From the NCBI RefSeq assembly GCF_039543185.1, contig NZ_BAABJG010000015.1:186001-250000 (forward strand): 64,000 bases of DNA, written 5' to 3'. Position numbers and translations under genes: made by a program. Within the stretch, counting starts at the first letter, position 1; every line of letters begins with the position of its first letter. Shown piece by piece: positions 16,548 through 24,439 of the stretch. The stretch comes from Paenibacillus_S vulneris (GTDB lineage: Bacteria; Bacillota; Bacilli; Paenibacillales; NBRC-103111). The notes below the pieces were generated by a model, which saw nothing but the letters and a program-made list of their open reading frames with translations, was not told where the DNA came from and searched no databases.

Positions 16548-17987
16548 TCACTCCCTCACCAATTCCCGTAGCGCCTCGGCGAATTTGGCGACCCCATCCC
16601 GGATCTCCCCGGCTTTGGCTCTGGCATAAGTGAACCGGACATAGCTTGAGTCTGAGCCGTACACGCTGCCGGGGACGAATACAATGCCTTTCTTGATAGC
16701 CTCTTCAAGCAATCGGCCGTCATGAACGGGATGTGCCAGCTTGCACCACAAATGCAGTCCCCCATGCGGAGCGGTGAAGGAAACCAGATCCGGAAGCTCC
16801 GTTTGCAGGGCTTCGACCAAGAGATCCCGCTTAAACTGCAGCTGTATCTGCAGCCGTTCCAGGTGAGGCCGGAAGTAATCCGATCGGATGAACTGGGCAG
16901 CCACCTGCTGGGGGATGACGCTTAGCCCGAAATCCATCTGCTGTCTGGCATCAGCCAGGCGTTCCACGATCGAATGCGGCGCGACCATCCAGCCGATCCG
17001 CAGCCCGGAGGCGGCGATTTTGGAGAAGGAACCGATGTAAAGAATCGAGCCGTTAGAGTCCATCGATTTAAGAGGCATCGGAACCTCCCCCTCGTAAGCA
17101 GTCAAGCCGAAAGGATCGTCTTCCACGATAGGGAGCCCCAATTCGCTGGCAACGGCAAACAGCTGCTTGCGCCGTTCCATGCTGAATACGGTCCCCGTCG
17201 GATTTTGAAAATTCGGATTCATAAAGACCATCTTGATGCGATGCTTCTTATACAAGGTGCGAATGTCTTCGGGACATAGGCCTTCCTGATCGACAGGCAG
17301 ACGGAACAGCCGCAGCCCGGCGGATTGAAACATCGGCAGGGAGTAACAATAAGAGGGGTCTTCAATCGCAACGGCATCCCCCGGCGACAAGAGGCATTGG
17401 GTAATAAGATATAACGACTGCTGGGAGCCGGACGTTATCAGTATGGAGGCTTCGGTTGTCTGAATCCCTCGATATTGACTCAAATACGTCACCAGCGCTT
17501 CTCTAAGCGGCACATACCCCTGCGGATTATCGTACCCCAAATAGGAGGTATACCTATGCTGGCTCATAAGATCGGCAATTTCTTCCGTAGGAGCCAAGTC
17601 CGGTGATAATTCACCACTGGCAAAATCGATAAGGGACGGTTGCTGTGTTAACGCTTCACGGATCCTGCGCAAGAAGGTAGGGTTAGGCAGAAAGCTTCCG
17701 CCTTCGGCATACCGGCGCCAGTTCGGCGTATGCTTCGGCATGGCTCCCCATTTGGTTCTGCTCACACGAGTGCCGCTGCCAGCGCGGCTTTCAATGATCC
17801 CCATCGATCGGAGCTCGGCAAAGGCCAGGATGACCGTGCTTCGATTGACGCCCAGCTGCTCCGCCAATTTTCGTTCGGAAGGAAGCAGGCTGCCCGGAGG
17901 AAATTCCCCATAAGAAATTCTCTGTTCCAGGTGGTCGGCAATTTGTTCATAGATAGGTTTTTTGCTCTGTCGGTCGGGTTTCCACAT
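16548..17987 (-). CDS. MocR/PdxR-type regulator (GntR DNA-binding domain fused to aminotransferase fold)
   Basis: Residues 1-75 are a GntR winged helix (PIYEQIADHLEQRI, PSERKLAEQLGVNRSTV). Residues about 115-479 are a fold-type I aminotransferase domain with PLP Lys K323 in GSFSKIAASGLR, plus the usual GYDNPQG and NPNFQNPTG segments. The domain serves as a PLP or amino-compound sensor in this family; targets include pyridoxal synthesis, GABA and taurine genes. No clear target lies next to it; two small membrane-linked genes are divergent from it. Length 479 is normal. Confidence 0.9.
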   Translation of the reverse strand: MWKPDRQSKKPIYEQIADHLEQRISYGEFPPGSLLPSERKLAEQLGVNRSTVILAFAELRSMGIIESRAGSGTRVSRTKWGAMPKHTPNWRRYAEGGSFLPNPTFLRRIREALTQQPSLIDFASGELSPDLAPTEEIADLMSQHRYTSYLGYDNPQGYVPLREALVTYLSQYRGIQTTEASILITSGSQQSLYLITQCLLSPGDAVAIEDPSYCYSLPMFQSAGLRLFRLPVDQEGLCPEDIRTLYKKHRIKMVFMNPNFQNPTGTVFSMERRKQLFAVASELGLPIVEDDPFGLTAYEGEVPMPLKSMDSNGSILYIGSFSKIAASGLRIGWMVAPHSIVERLADARQQMDFGLSVIPQQVAAQFIRSDYFRPHLERLQIQLQFKRDLLVEALQTELPDLVSFTAPHGGLHLWCKLAHPVHDGRLLEEAIKKGIVFVPGSVYGSDSSYVRFTYARAKAGEIRDGVAKFAEALRELVRE

Positions 17988-18185
17988 GATTTTATCACCC
18001 TTTTGGTTCGTAAATAAACGTCGTTGTGATATTTATCATATCATCGATTATGAAATGAAATAGGGCTTGTTTTCATCTTAACCATGACAATTATTTATCT
18101 ATTCCTTGAACATGGATGGACTGATATCGTCGCCATTTGGATGGTTGCTTTGTGTCTTCTTTCTTTTTAGAGAGGGGTGGTAGCG

Positions 18186-18395
18186 ATGAGAACGAATAAA
18201 TCAAAGATGCCGGGTATACTGGAACTGACGGGAAGCTGCTCGGAATGCATCGAAAGCTGGTCCCAAATGGACTCAGAACGATTGTTATGGGGAAAAGGGG
18301 ACGGCAGCACATTGACCGTGGTTACCCCCTTCGGTAAAATCGGCGGATTGATATTCTGGTATTTTATGGAACTTCCCTTTACTATTTTCGTATGA
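18186..18395 (+). CDS. Small protein with C-terminal membrane segment (69 aa)
   Basis: Not recognised. GSCSECIESW carries a CxxC motif near residue 18, and the end (GGLIFWYFMELPFTIFV) is hydrophobic enough for one membrane helix. GAGGGGTGG lies 5 nt before ATG 18186, so translation is likely. A second small membrane protein gene follows 19 bp on, so the two probably act together. Confidence 0.6.
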   Translation: MRTNKSKMPGILELTGSCSECIESWSQMDSERLLWGKGDGSTLTVVTPFGKIGGLIFWYFMELPFTIFV

Positions 18396-18414
18396 ATAAG
18401 AGGGAGGTGGCCCT

Positions 18415-18684
18415 ATGAATTGGAATATCCTTATCATTATCGTACTGTTAGTCATCAATTATCCTCTGTACCGTTTTTTGTTTTCTTTATTTTTTTATGA
18501 TGAAGATGAATTTGAACAGTCCGTCAAATATTCGTTTACCCCTAATTTCATCTCCTTCTTCAGGGGTGAATACTGGAAAGATAAGTTCAGTACAATGAGG
18601 CTTCAGGCATACTCGACAACTTGCATTCTTCTGGTCGTCATAGAATTTGCCATCATTCATTACATCTTACAGCTATTCCGTTGA
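18415..18684 (+). CDS. Small two-helix membrane protein (89 aa)
   Basis: Not recognised. An N-terminal helix (LIIIVLLVINYPLYRFLFSLFF), an acidic and aromatic soluble loop (DEDEFEQSVKY, FRGEYWKDKF), and a C-terminal helix (CILLVVIEFAIIHYIL). GGGAGGTGG lies 5 nt before the ATG. Second gene of a small operon with the 69-residue protein. Confidence 0.7.
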   Translation: MNWNILIIIVLLVINYPLYRFLFSLFFYDEDEFEQSVKYSFTPNFISFFRGEYWKDKFSTMRLQAYSTTCILLVVIEFAIIHYILQLFR

Positions 18685-18947
18685 GGCAGCATAGGAGAGG
18701 GAAGGGGCATTGGTGCAGTCTGCGGGATGCAGCCTTCTCTGCTTTGTGTTATAATTGGAAACGGGGTAACCCCATTTATCAAAATGCTTTCGAGGGAGCG
18801 TGCATTCTTGTGATTATCAAATTCATTCGTTTACGTTAAAAAATACGGTTTCATTTCACTAGGCCCATTCATTTTTTGAAAAAAATGAGTTGAGGTTTAT
18901 TTGATTGTGTATTTTTTAATAAAATCGAATGAAATGAGGAATCTAAC
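18685..18947 (+). promoter_or_regulatory. Leader region with extended -10 promoter before the alpha/beta hydrolase
   Basis: TGTTATAAT (18747-18755) is an extended -10 element without a clear -35. No gene seen. An A/T-rich inverted repeat (CATTTTTT and AAAAAATG, about 18871-18890) lies nearer the hydrolase gene, and TAAAAT near 18920 is another possible -10. Confidence 0.35.
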
Positions 18948-19802
18948 ATGAATGAAAAATTGATCCACACTAATGATGTTGTACTTTGTTCGGAAAGCTT
19001 CGGGAATCCTGATCACCCTGCGGTTTTGCTCATTATGGGTGCCATGTGCTCCATGGTGTATTGGGATGAGGAGTTTTGCCAGCGTCTAGCCGATACAGGA
19101 AGATATGTTATTCGTTATGACAATAGGGATGTCGGTCGTTCCACCTCCTATGAACCGGGAACCTCTAACTATACCGTGATAGATATGGCTGATGATGCCG
19201 TGAAGGTGCTTGATGCGTATGGAATTGATCGGGCTCACCTTGTCGGCATGTCATTAGGCGGCATGATCGCTCAAGTGATAGCAGTGAAAAACCCGCAGAG
19301 AGTTCACACTATAACCTTGATCGCGTCGGGCCTGTTCGGTTCCGATCAGAATCATCGCGAGCTTCCTCCGATGGATGAGAGCATATTAGCTTATCATGCT
19401 CAAGCGTCTACATTGGACTGGTCTGATGAAGAGGCCGTTGCAGCCTATTTGGTCAATGGCTCCGGTCTGCTGTGCGGGTCCAGGCATGTGTTTGATGAAG
19501 CGAGAGCTTACAAGCAGGTTCGCCAGGAAATAAAGCGGGCTAACAGCCTGCTCAGCATGTTTAATCATGCATTCCTGAAGGGCGATGATGCCTATGAAGG
19601 AAAAATGAAAGACATTACGGTTCCGACTCTTGTTATTCATGGTACCGAAGATACGATACTGCCCATCGAGCATGCACTAGCTCTTGCTGGTGAAATTCCC
19701 GGCGCCTCTTTATTGAAGCTGGAGGGGTCAGGACATGAAATCCATGAGGATGACTGGGATGTCATCATACAAAGCATTAATTCACACACAACGATAGAGT
19801 GA
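18948..19802 (+). CDS. Alpha/beta-fold hydrolase
   Basis: A 284-residue single-domain hydrolase. The nucleophile elbow is GMSLGG (Ser about 101), the acid is in HGTEDTILP and the catalytic His in GSGHEIHED. The oxyanion HG region reads LLIMGAMCSMVYW. The overall pattern resembles RdmC/aclacinomycin methylesterase-type and related carboxylesterases. Substrate unknown. A single-gene unit closed by a good terminator. Confidence 0.88.
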   Translation: MNEKLIHTNDVVLCSESFGNPDHPAVLLIMGAMCSMVYWDEEFCQRLADTGRYVIRYDNRDVGRSTSYEPGTSNYTVIDMADDAVKVLDAYGIDRAHLVGMSLGGMIAQVIAVKNPQRVHTITLIASGLFGSDQNHRELPPMDESILAYHAQASTLDWSDEEAVAAYLVNGSGLLCGSRHVFDEARAYKQVRQEIKRANSLLSMFNHAFLKGDDAYEGKMKDITVPTLVIHGTEDTILPIEHALALAGEIPGASLLKLEGSGHEIHEDDWDVIIQSINSHTTIE

Positions 19803-19833
19803 AATAGCGGGATAACTATCATCTAAACACAAG

Positions 19834-19877
19834 AAGGGTTACAACATCGGTTCATCCGGTTGTAGCCCTTTGTTTTT
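19834..19877 (+). terminator. Terminator after the alpha/beta hydrolase
   Basis: AAGGGTTACAAC and GTTGTAGCCCTT form a 12-bp stem with one wobble pair, followed by TGTTTTT. Confidence 0.85.
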
Positions 19878-19906
19878 GTATGAAAAGCCGTCGATAGACG
19901 ATGTTC

Positions 19907-20818
19907 TCATCGGAAATACACTCTGAACACAGGGTCCTGGCTATAATTGCCGAAGCCTTCTCCATACAGGGTTAATCCTCCAACATGCGCGGAATCCTCC
20001 TCGACCGCGAGCCGTAATGTCCAATGATTGCGATCCAGCTCCAGATCGGATAGTCCGACAGACGACATTAGCTGCCCGTCGATATAGGAACCCTCTTTTT
20101 TAATGCGGATCACCTTGAATAGTCCGTATTGATTCAGCCCCGTCCGCCACCAATCCGGCGCGTGTTTGCCCCTGATGCTGCCGTAATCCCCGGGACTTGT
20201 CCATTGCCCGAGAAGCGTACCGTTCAAATAAAAGCGAATATCCGAAGGCCAATGATCATTGGCTCCCGGTGCTTCCGAGCCCAGCTCCATCGAAACTTCA
20301 ATTTCCTCCAGCACCTGTCCCGGAAGCAAGTAGTTAGGGATACGGTACTCTACGAAGCCTTTGCCGAACCATAGAATGTGAGCGTGCATCCGCTCCGGCT
20401 CCAGAAAGTAGCGCGGATCGTCGAATTGCCCTATGATCTTCTCCTTCGTGGCAAGTCCGCAGGTAGGATAAACCTCAAACTCCGTATAATGTCCGACGGG
20501 AATGACACTTTCGTATACTTGCCGCTGTGCTTCGTTGGCGCTTGGGCTCGGCAGTTCGATTTGGATTCGGTCGACCGCAAGAGAGCACATCTTGTGGGTT
20601 CCGCCTTCCTTGCGGACCAGTTGGGTAGAGATCAATCCGCCGGCTTCCAGTTTGCGAATATGCATCGTGACGATGGCGCTGCTAAGCTTCAGCTGCTGCG
20701 CTAAATCCTTTATGTTCATAGGCTGGGCCGCCAGCATGCGAAGAATGCGCAGCCGCACTTCACTTGCCAGCGCCTCGTATACGGGTAAATGGTCTTCACT
20801 TGCTGTAATTGTTAGCAT
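19907..20818 (-). CDS. ArsR-type winged-helix regulator with C-terminal sensor domain
   Basis: Residues 1-80 form an ArsR-like HTH (YEALASEVRLRILRMLAAQP, IKDLAQQLKLSSAIVTMHIRKLE). Residues about 100-303 are a beta-rich domain containing HILWFGKGFVEYRIPNYL and RFYLNGTLLGQWTSPGDYG, which looks like a jelly-roll ligand or sugar-binding fold. Divergent from the GH51 arabinofuranosidase gene across about 200 bp, so it likely controls it in response to an arabinoside. Confidence 0.85.
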   Translation of the reverse strand: MLTITASEDHLPVYEALASEVRLRILRMLAAQPMNIKDLAQQLKLSSAIVTMHIRKLEAGGLISTQLVRKEGGTHKMCSLAVDRIQIELPSPSANEAQRQVYESVIPVGHYTEFEVYPTCGLATKEKIIGQFDDPRYFLEPERMHAHILWFGKGFVEYRIPNYLLPGQVLEEIEVSMELGSEAPGANDHWPSDIRFYLNGTLLGQWTSPGDYGSIRGKHAPDWWRTGLNQYGLFKVIRIKKEGSYIDGQLMSSVGLSDLELDRNHWTLRLAVEEDSAHVGGLTLYGEGFGNYSQDPVFRVYFR

Positions 20819-21020
20819 GTCGGGTATGTTCCTTTCTCATCCTTCCGAAAAATAGGTGTATGTAATTAATATAAACATAAATCCAAGAAAGTCAATGAGA
20901 TATAAAATAAAAGGGGTTGTCAAAGCGTTATTCATATGGTTAACTAGGATCAAGGTCGTTATTTCATGTTAATTGATTAATGTATTTATTAATTCATTGT
21001 TCCAGGAGGAATGATTAATC
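20819..21020. promoter_or_regulatory. Divergent regulator / arabinofuranosidase control region
   Basis: AT-rich. TTGTCA, 17 bp, TTAACT is a weak promoter candidate toward the GH51 gene. ATTAAT, 6 bp, ATTAAT (about 20974-20991) is a palindrome that may be an operator. AGGAGG at 21004-21009 serves the GH51 start. Confidence 0.4.
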
Positions 21021-22508
21021 ATGAAGACGCAAATGGTTCTTAACACCGACTTCACCCGCGGCACCATCAGCAAGCATATTTACGGGCATTTTGCCGAGCA
21101 TCTTGGCCGCTGTATTTATGAAGGAATATGGGTAGGAGAGGACTCGCCCATTCCTAACACGGAAGGGTACCGCAATGATGTTCTTGAGGCGTTAAAGCAA
21201 ATCCGCATTCCAGTGCTAAGATGGCCCGGAGGATGCTTTGCCGATGAATACCATTGGAAGGATGGCGTGGGCCCAAGGGAAAACCGCAAACGGATGGTAA
21301 ATACGCATTGGGGCGGAGTGGTCGAGAACAATCATTTCGGAACGCATGAATTTTTAAGACTCTGTGAGCTGTTGGATTGTGAACCGTACATTTGTGGCAA
21401 TGTCGGCAGCGGGACGGTCCAGGAAATGCAGGAATGGGTGGAGTACATGACCTTTGACGGGGAATCTCCAATGGCGGATTGGCGCAGGAAGAACGGGCGC
21501 GACAAGCCGTGGAAGGTCAAATATTTCGGCGTCGGAAATGAGAACTGGGGCTGCGGCGGCAACATGCGGCCTGAATATTACGCTGACCTGTACAGACAAT
21601 TTCAAACCTACGTCCGCAATTTTGGAGAGAACAAGGTATACAAAATTGCCGGGGGAGCCAACGACTTCAATTATAACTGGACGGAAATTTTAATGCGCGA
21701 GGCCGGCAGGCATATGCACGGCTTGAGTCTGCACTATTATACGGTACCGGGCGTTTGGGAGCAGAAGGGGTCTGCAACGGATTTTGAAACGGATGAATGG
21801 TTTACGACCATGCGTAAAGCCCTGGTAATGGATGAGCTGGTTACGAAGCATTCCACGATCATGGACAAGTACGATCCCGAGAAAAGAGTGGGCCTGGTCG
21901 TAGACGAATGGGGCACCTGGTTCGACCCTGAGCCGGGTACGAATCCGGGATTTCTATATCAGCAGAATACGCTGCGTGACGCGCTCGTCGCTGGTGTTAC
22001 CCTCAATATTTTCAATAATCATTGCGATCGGGTTCACATGGCTAATATCGCTCAGACGGTCAATGTGCTGCAAGCTATGCTCTTAACCGAGGGGGGCAGC
22101 ATGATCAAAACTCCATCTTATCATGTGTTCGAGCTGTACAAGGAGCATCAGGGGGCGGAGCTGCTTGAATTGCATATACAGGAGCAGACATCCTATTCCT
22201 TCGACGGTGTTTCGCTGCCTCAAGTCAGCACATCCGCTTCGAAAGGAACCGACGGCCGCACGCGCATCACCCTGTGCAACATCCATCCTGAGCAAGAAGC
22301 TCAGGTCGAGCTGGAGCTTCGTGGGCTTAAGGGCACTCAAGGCAAGGTATCCGGCCGCATTGTGACAGCGGAGAAGATGCAGGCGCATAACACCTTTGCC
22401 GAGCCTGACTGTGTTCGTGCTGCGGATTTCAGTGATGCCAAGTTGAGTGACGGCATGTTACATACGGTTTTGCCGCCGATGTCTGTCGTTTTGTTAACCC
22501 TAGAGTAG
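21021..22508 (+). CDS. abfA: Alpha-N-arabinofuranosidase, GH51
   Basis: Releases alpha-L-arabinofuranose from arabino-oligosaccharides inside the cell. Acid/base E174 in GNENW and nucleophile E295 in VVDEWG; the start RGTISKHIYGHFAEHLGRCIY is diagnostic for GH51. 495 residues, the family norm, with the C-terminal beta-sandwich. AGGAGG is 11 nt before the ATG. The adjacent ArsR-type gene on the other strand is the likely regulator. A DUF6171 gene follows 14 bp on. Confidence 0.95.
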   Translation: MKTQMVLNTDFTRGTISKHIYGHFAEHLGRCIYEGIWVGEDSPIPNTEGYRNDVLEALKQIRIPVLRWPGGCFADEYHWKDGVGPRENRKRMVNTHWGGVVENNHFGTHEFLRLCELLDCEPYICGNVGSGTVQEMQEWVEYMTFDGESPMADWRRKNGRDKPWKVKYFGVGNENWGCGGNMRPEYYADLYRQFQTYVRNFGENKVYKIAGGANDFNYNWTEILMREAGRHMHGLSLHYYTVPGVWEQKGSATDFETDEWFTTMRKALVMDELVTKHSTIMDKYDPEKRVGLVVDEWGTWFDPEPGTNPGFLYQQNTLRDALVAGVTLNIFNNHCDRVHMANIAQTVNVLQAMLLTEGGSMIKTPSYHVFELYKEHQGAELLELHIQEQTSYSFDGVSLPQVSTSASKGTDGRTRITLCNIHPEQEAQVELELRGLKGTQGKVSGRIVTAEKMQAHNTFAEPDCVRAADFSDAKLSDGMLHTVLPPMSVVLLTLE

Positions 22509-22522
22509 ACGAGACGCTAGGT

Positions 22523-22783
22523 ATGGCTAACGGATTTTGTCGCCATTGTACGCATGAGGCTGATGTATCGGCAGAACAAATCGAGCGATCGATGGGAATC
22601 TTGAAGCGTACGCCCGATGCCTGTGTGACAGAGGACCTATATGATGCTAGATTGGCGGCGTGCCGCACATGCGAAGCTCTTCTGCATCATCATACGTGCC
22701 GTTATTGCGGCTGCTATGTTCAAATCAGGGCGCTTCTCAAGGAAAAAAGCTGTCCTGAACCCGCAGGATCAAGGTGGCCGTAA
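22523..22783 (+). CDS. DUF6171-like cysteine-rich small protein (86 aa)
   Basis: Ten or so Cys/His residues arranged as CRHCTH, ACRTCEALLHHHTCRYCGCYV and a final KSCPEP, suggesting a zinc-ribbon. The C-terminal CGCYVQIRALLKEKSCPEP segment matches small proteins annotated DUF6171 in Paenibacillus. It shares the arabinofuranosidase transcript, but co-function is not implied. Weak ribosome site. A terminator follows directly. Confidence 0.7.
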   Translation: MANGFCRHCTHEADVSAEQIERSMGILKRTPDACVTEDLYDARLAACRTCEALLHHHTCRYCGCYVQIRALLKEKSCPEPAGSRWP

Positions 22784-22795
22784 CGAAGTTGATAC

Positions 22796-22826
22796 AACCC
22801 GAAGCAGGAGGCTGCTTCGGGTTTTT
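22796..22826 (+). terminator. Terminator after abfA and the small gene
   Basis: AACCCGAAGCA and TGCTTCGGG form a stem with a short loop, followed by TTTTT. Confidence 0.9.
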
Positions 22827-22856
22827 GCGTTAATGGATTGACGCATCAGACGATTT

Positions 22857-22890
22857 TTGATAGAATCATTAAACGTAAATATTACGTTTA
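22857..22890 (+). promoter_or_regulatory. Promoter of the CobW GTPase gene overlapped by a Zur-like box
   Basis: TTGATA (22857-22862), 17 bp, TATTAC (22880-22885). Half-sites TAAACGTAA (22870-22878) and TTACGTTTA (22882-22890) are perfect inverted repeats 3 bp apart. The core CGTAA-N3-TTACG matches the Bacillus Zur consensus, so zinc-bound Zur would block the -10. Confidence 0.75.
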
Positions 22891-22960
22891 AAGCTCATGT
22901 TGAGAGGAACGAGTCTCTCCACAATCCAAGGGTGCCAAAGAACCTTTTATCTTTCTGTAC

Positions 22961-22981
22961 AAATCGTAATAATAACTATTT
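22961..22981 (+). promoter_or_regulatory. Second, imperfect Zur-like box near the CobW start
   Basis: AAATCGTAA (22961-22969) is an exact consensus half-site; the partner TAACTATTT deviates at two positions. It lies 18 bp before the gene, downstream of the promoter, as a read-through roadblock would. Confidence 0.6.
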
Positions 22982-22999
22982 ATTAAAGGGGATGTTAAT

Positions 23000-24202
23000 A
23001 TGTCTACTACGAAAAAAATTCCGGTGACCGTCTTGAGCGGTTATCTGGGTTCAGGCAAAACGACCGTACTCAATCATGTATTGAATAACCGGAGCGGGAT
23101 AAGAGTCGCGGTCATCGTCAACGATTTGAGCGAGGTCAATATCGATGCATCGCTGATCAAGGATGGCGGAGGGCTGTTAAGAACCGATGAGAAGCTGGTC
23201 GAGATGTCGAACGGCTGCATTTGCTGTACCCTGCGCGAGGATTTGCTTCAGGAAGTGGAAAAGTTGGCAAAGGAAAACCGTTTTGATTATATTTTAATCG
23301 AGTCCACAGGCGTCGGGGAACCGCTGCCGGTTGCTCAAACATTCAGTTATATCGATGAGGAGCAGGGAATCGATTTATCCCAATATTGCACGCTGGATTG
23401 CATGGTGACGGTAGTCGATGCGTACCGGTTCTGGCATGATTTTTCATCCGGAGAAATGCTGCTGGATCGGAACCAGGCGGTAGGAGAGGACGATACGCGC
23501 GAAGTCGTCGATTTGCTGGTCGATCAAATTGAATTTTGTGACGTGCTCCTGCTTAATAAGTGCGACATGGTGAAGGCGGAGGACCTGGAGGAGCTGGAGA
23601 AGGTACTGCGCAAGCTGCAGCCTAAGGCCAAACTGATCCGTACCGAGCATGGCCGGGTCAACCCAAGCGATATTTTGAATACAGGCTTATTCAACTTTGA
23701 AGAGGCCAGCCATTCAGCCGGATGGATTCAGGAGATGCAGAAGCCGGTACATACTCCGGAAACGGATGAATACGGAATAAGCTCTTTTGTGTATGAGCGT
23801 GTCAGACCGTTTCATCCCGAACGGTTGAGACAGTGGATGGAAGATTGGCCGGAAGAGATCGTTCGGGCCAAAGGCACCCTATGGCTGGCGACGCGTGACA
23901 AGCTGGGCCAGAGCTTAAGCCAAGCGGGTCCTTCCATTCGCTTTGGACCTTCCGGCTACTGGGTTGCGGCTTTGCCTAAGGAAGAGCAGGAGGCCATGCT
24001 GCAAGAGGATCCTGAGCTGGCCCAGCAGTGGGATGAACAATTCGGGGATAGAATCAATAAGGCGGTCTTTATTGGGATCGAGATGGATCGTCGCCAAATC
24101 GAGGCTGGACTGGATGCCTGCTTATTAACGGACCTTGAGATGACGCAGGACTGGAGCACATTTGCGGATACGCTTCCGAACGTGAGTGAAGCTGAGCTAT
24201 AA
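23000..24202 (+). CDS. zagA: CobW/COG0523 GTPase, ZagA (YciC)-like zinc metallochaperone
   Basis: G3E-family GTPase. Walker A GYLGSGKT at residues 14-21, the metal-binding CxCC motif C73-I-C75-C76, the guanine motif NKCD, and a C-terminal CobW_C domain (SFVYERVRPFHPERL). In B. subtilis the Zur-repressed paralogue delivers zinc to essential enzymes during starvation. Two Zur-like boxes upstream support the same role here. Start ATG 23000 follows AAAGGGGA. Cobalt or nitrile-hydratase chaperones share the fold, but no such genes are nearby. Confidence 0.88.
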   Translation: MSTTKKIPVTVLSGYLGSGKTTVLNHVLNNRSGIRVAVIVNDLSEVNIDASLIKDGGGLLRTDEKLVEMSNGCICCTLREDLLQEVEKLAKENRFDYILIESTGVGEPLPVAQTFSYIDEEQGIDLSQYCTLDCMVTVVDAYRFWHDFSSGEMLLDRNQAVGEDDTREVVDLLVDQIEFCDVLLLNKCDMVKAEDLEELEKVLRKLQPKAKLIRTEHGRVNPSDILNTGLFNFEEASHSAGWIQEMQKPVHTPETDEYGISSFVYERVRPFHPERLRQWMEDWPEEIVRAKGTLWLATRDKLGQSLSQAGPSIRFGPSGYWVAALPKEEQEAMLQEDPELAQQWDEQFGDRINKAVFIGIEMDRRQIEAGLDACLLTDLEMTQDWSTFADTLPNVSEAEL

Positions 24203-24316
24203 GCATATCAGGCAGCTGCACTTGTATAAAACATCCGTATCAAGGATATATTGATGATAAAACTGGCAGGATATAGAAGTGGTGAGGAACATGAGCACCA
24301 GCAGCGATAAAGCCAT
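24197..24316 (-). CDS. Possible 39-aa hydrophobic peptide
   Basis: A minus-strand frame with AGGAGG 5 nt before ATG 24316. It starts MALSLLVLMFLTTSISC and ends Cys-rich. It overlaps the last codons of the CobW gene and lies beside the bidirectional hairpin at 24334. Only the ribosome site and hydrophobic start support it. It could be a decayed YjcZ-type peptide, as GGYDGF precedes it in another frame. Confidence 0.25.
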   Translation of the reverse strand: MALSLLVLMFLTTSISCQFYHQYILDTDVLYKCSCLICL

Positions 24317-24333
24317 CGTATCCTCCTAATAGG

Positions 24334-24366
24334 AACAACAGCTCTTCATCAGGGCTGTTGTTTTGT
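24334..24366 (+). terminator. Terminator after the CobW gene
   Basis: AACAACAGC (24334-24342) and GCTGTTGTT (24354-24362) form a 9-bp stem followed by T. Confidence 0.85.
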
Positions 24367-24439
24367 TCGTATGCCGGAGGATGCACGAATAAACAGATAA
24401 ATCGAAGGTCAAGGAATCCGAAGAGGAGGAAGAGTAATC

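Noticed and set aside
20940..20957. cre-like sequence before the arabinofuranosidase
   Set aside because: At least three mismatches to the CcpA consensus at key positions.
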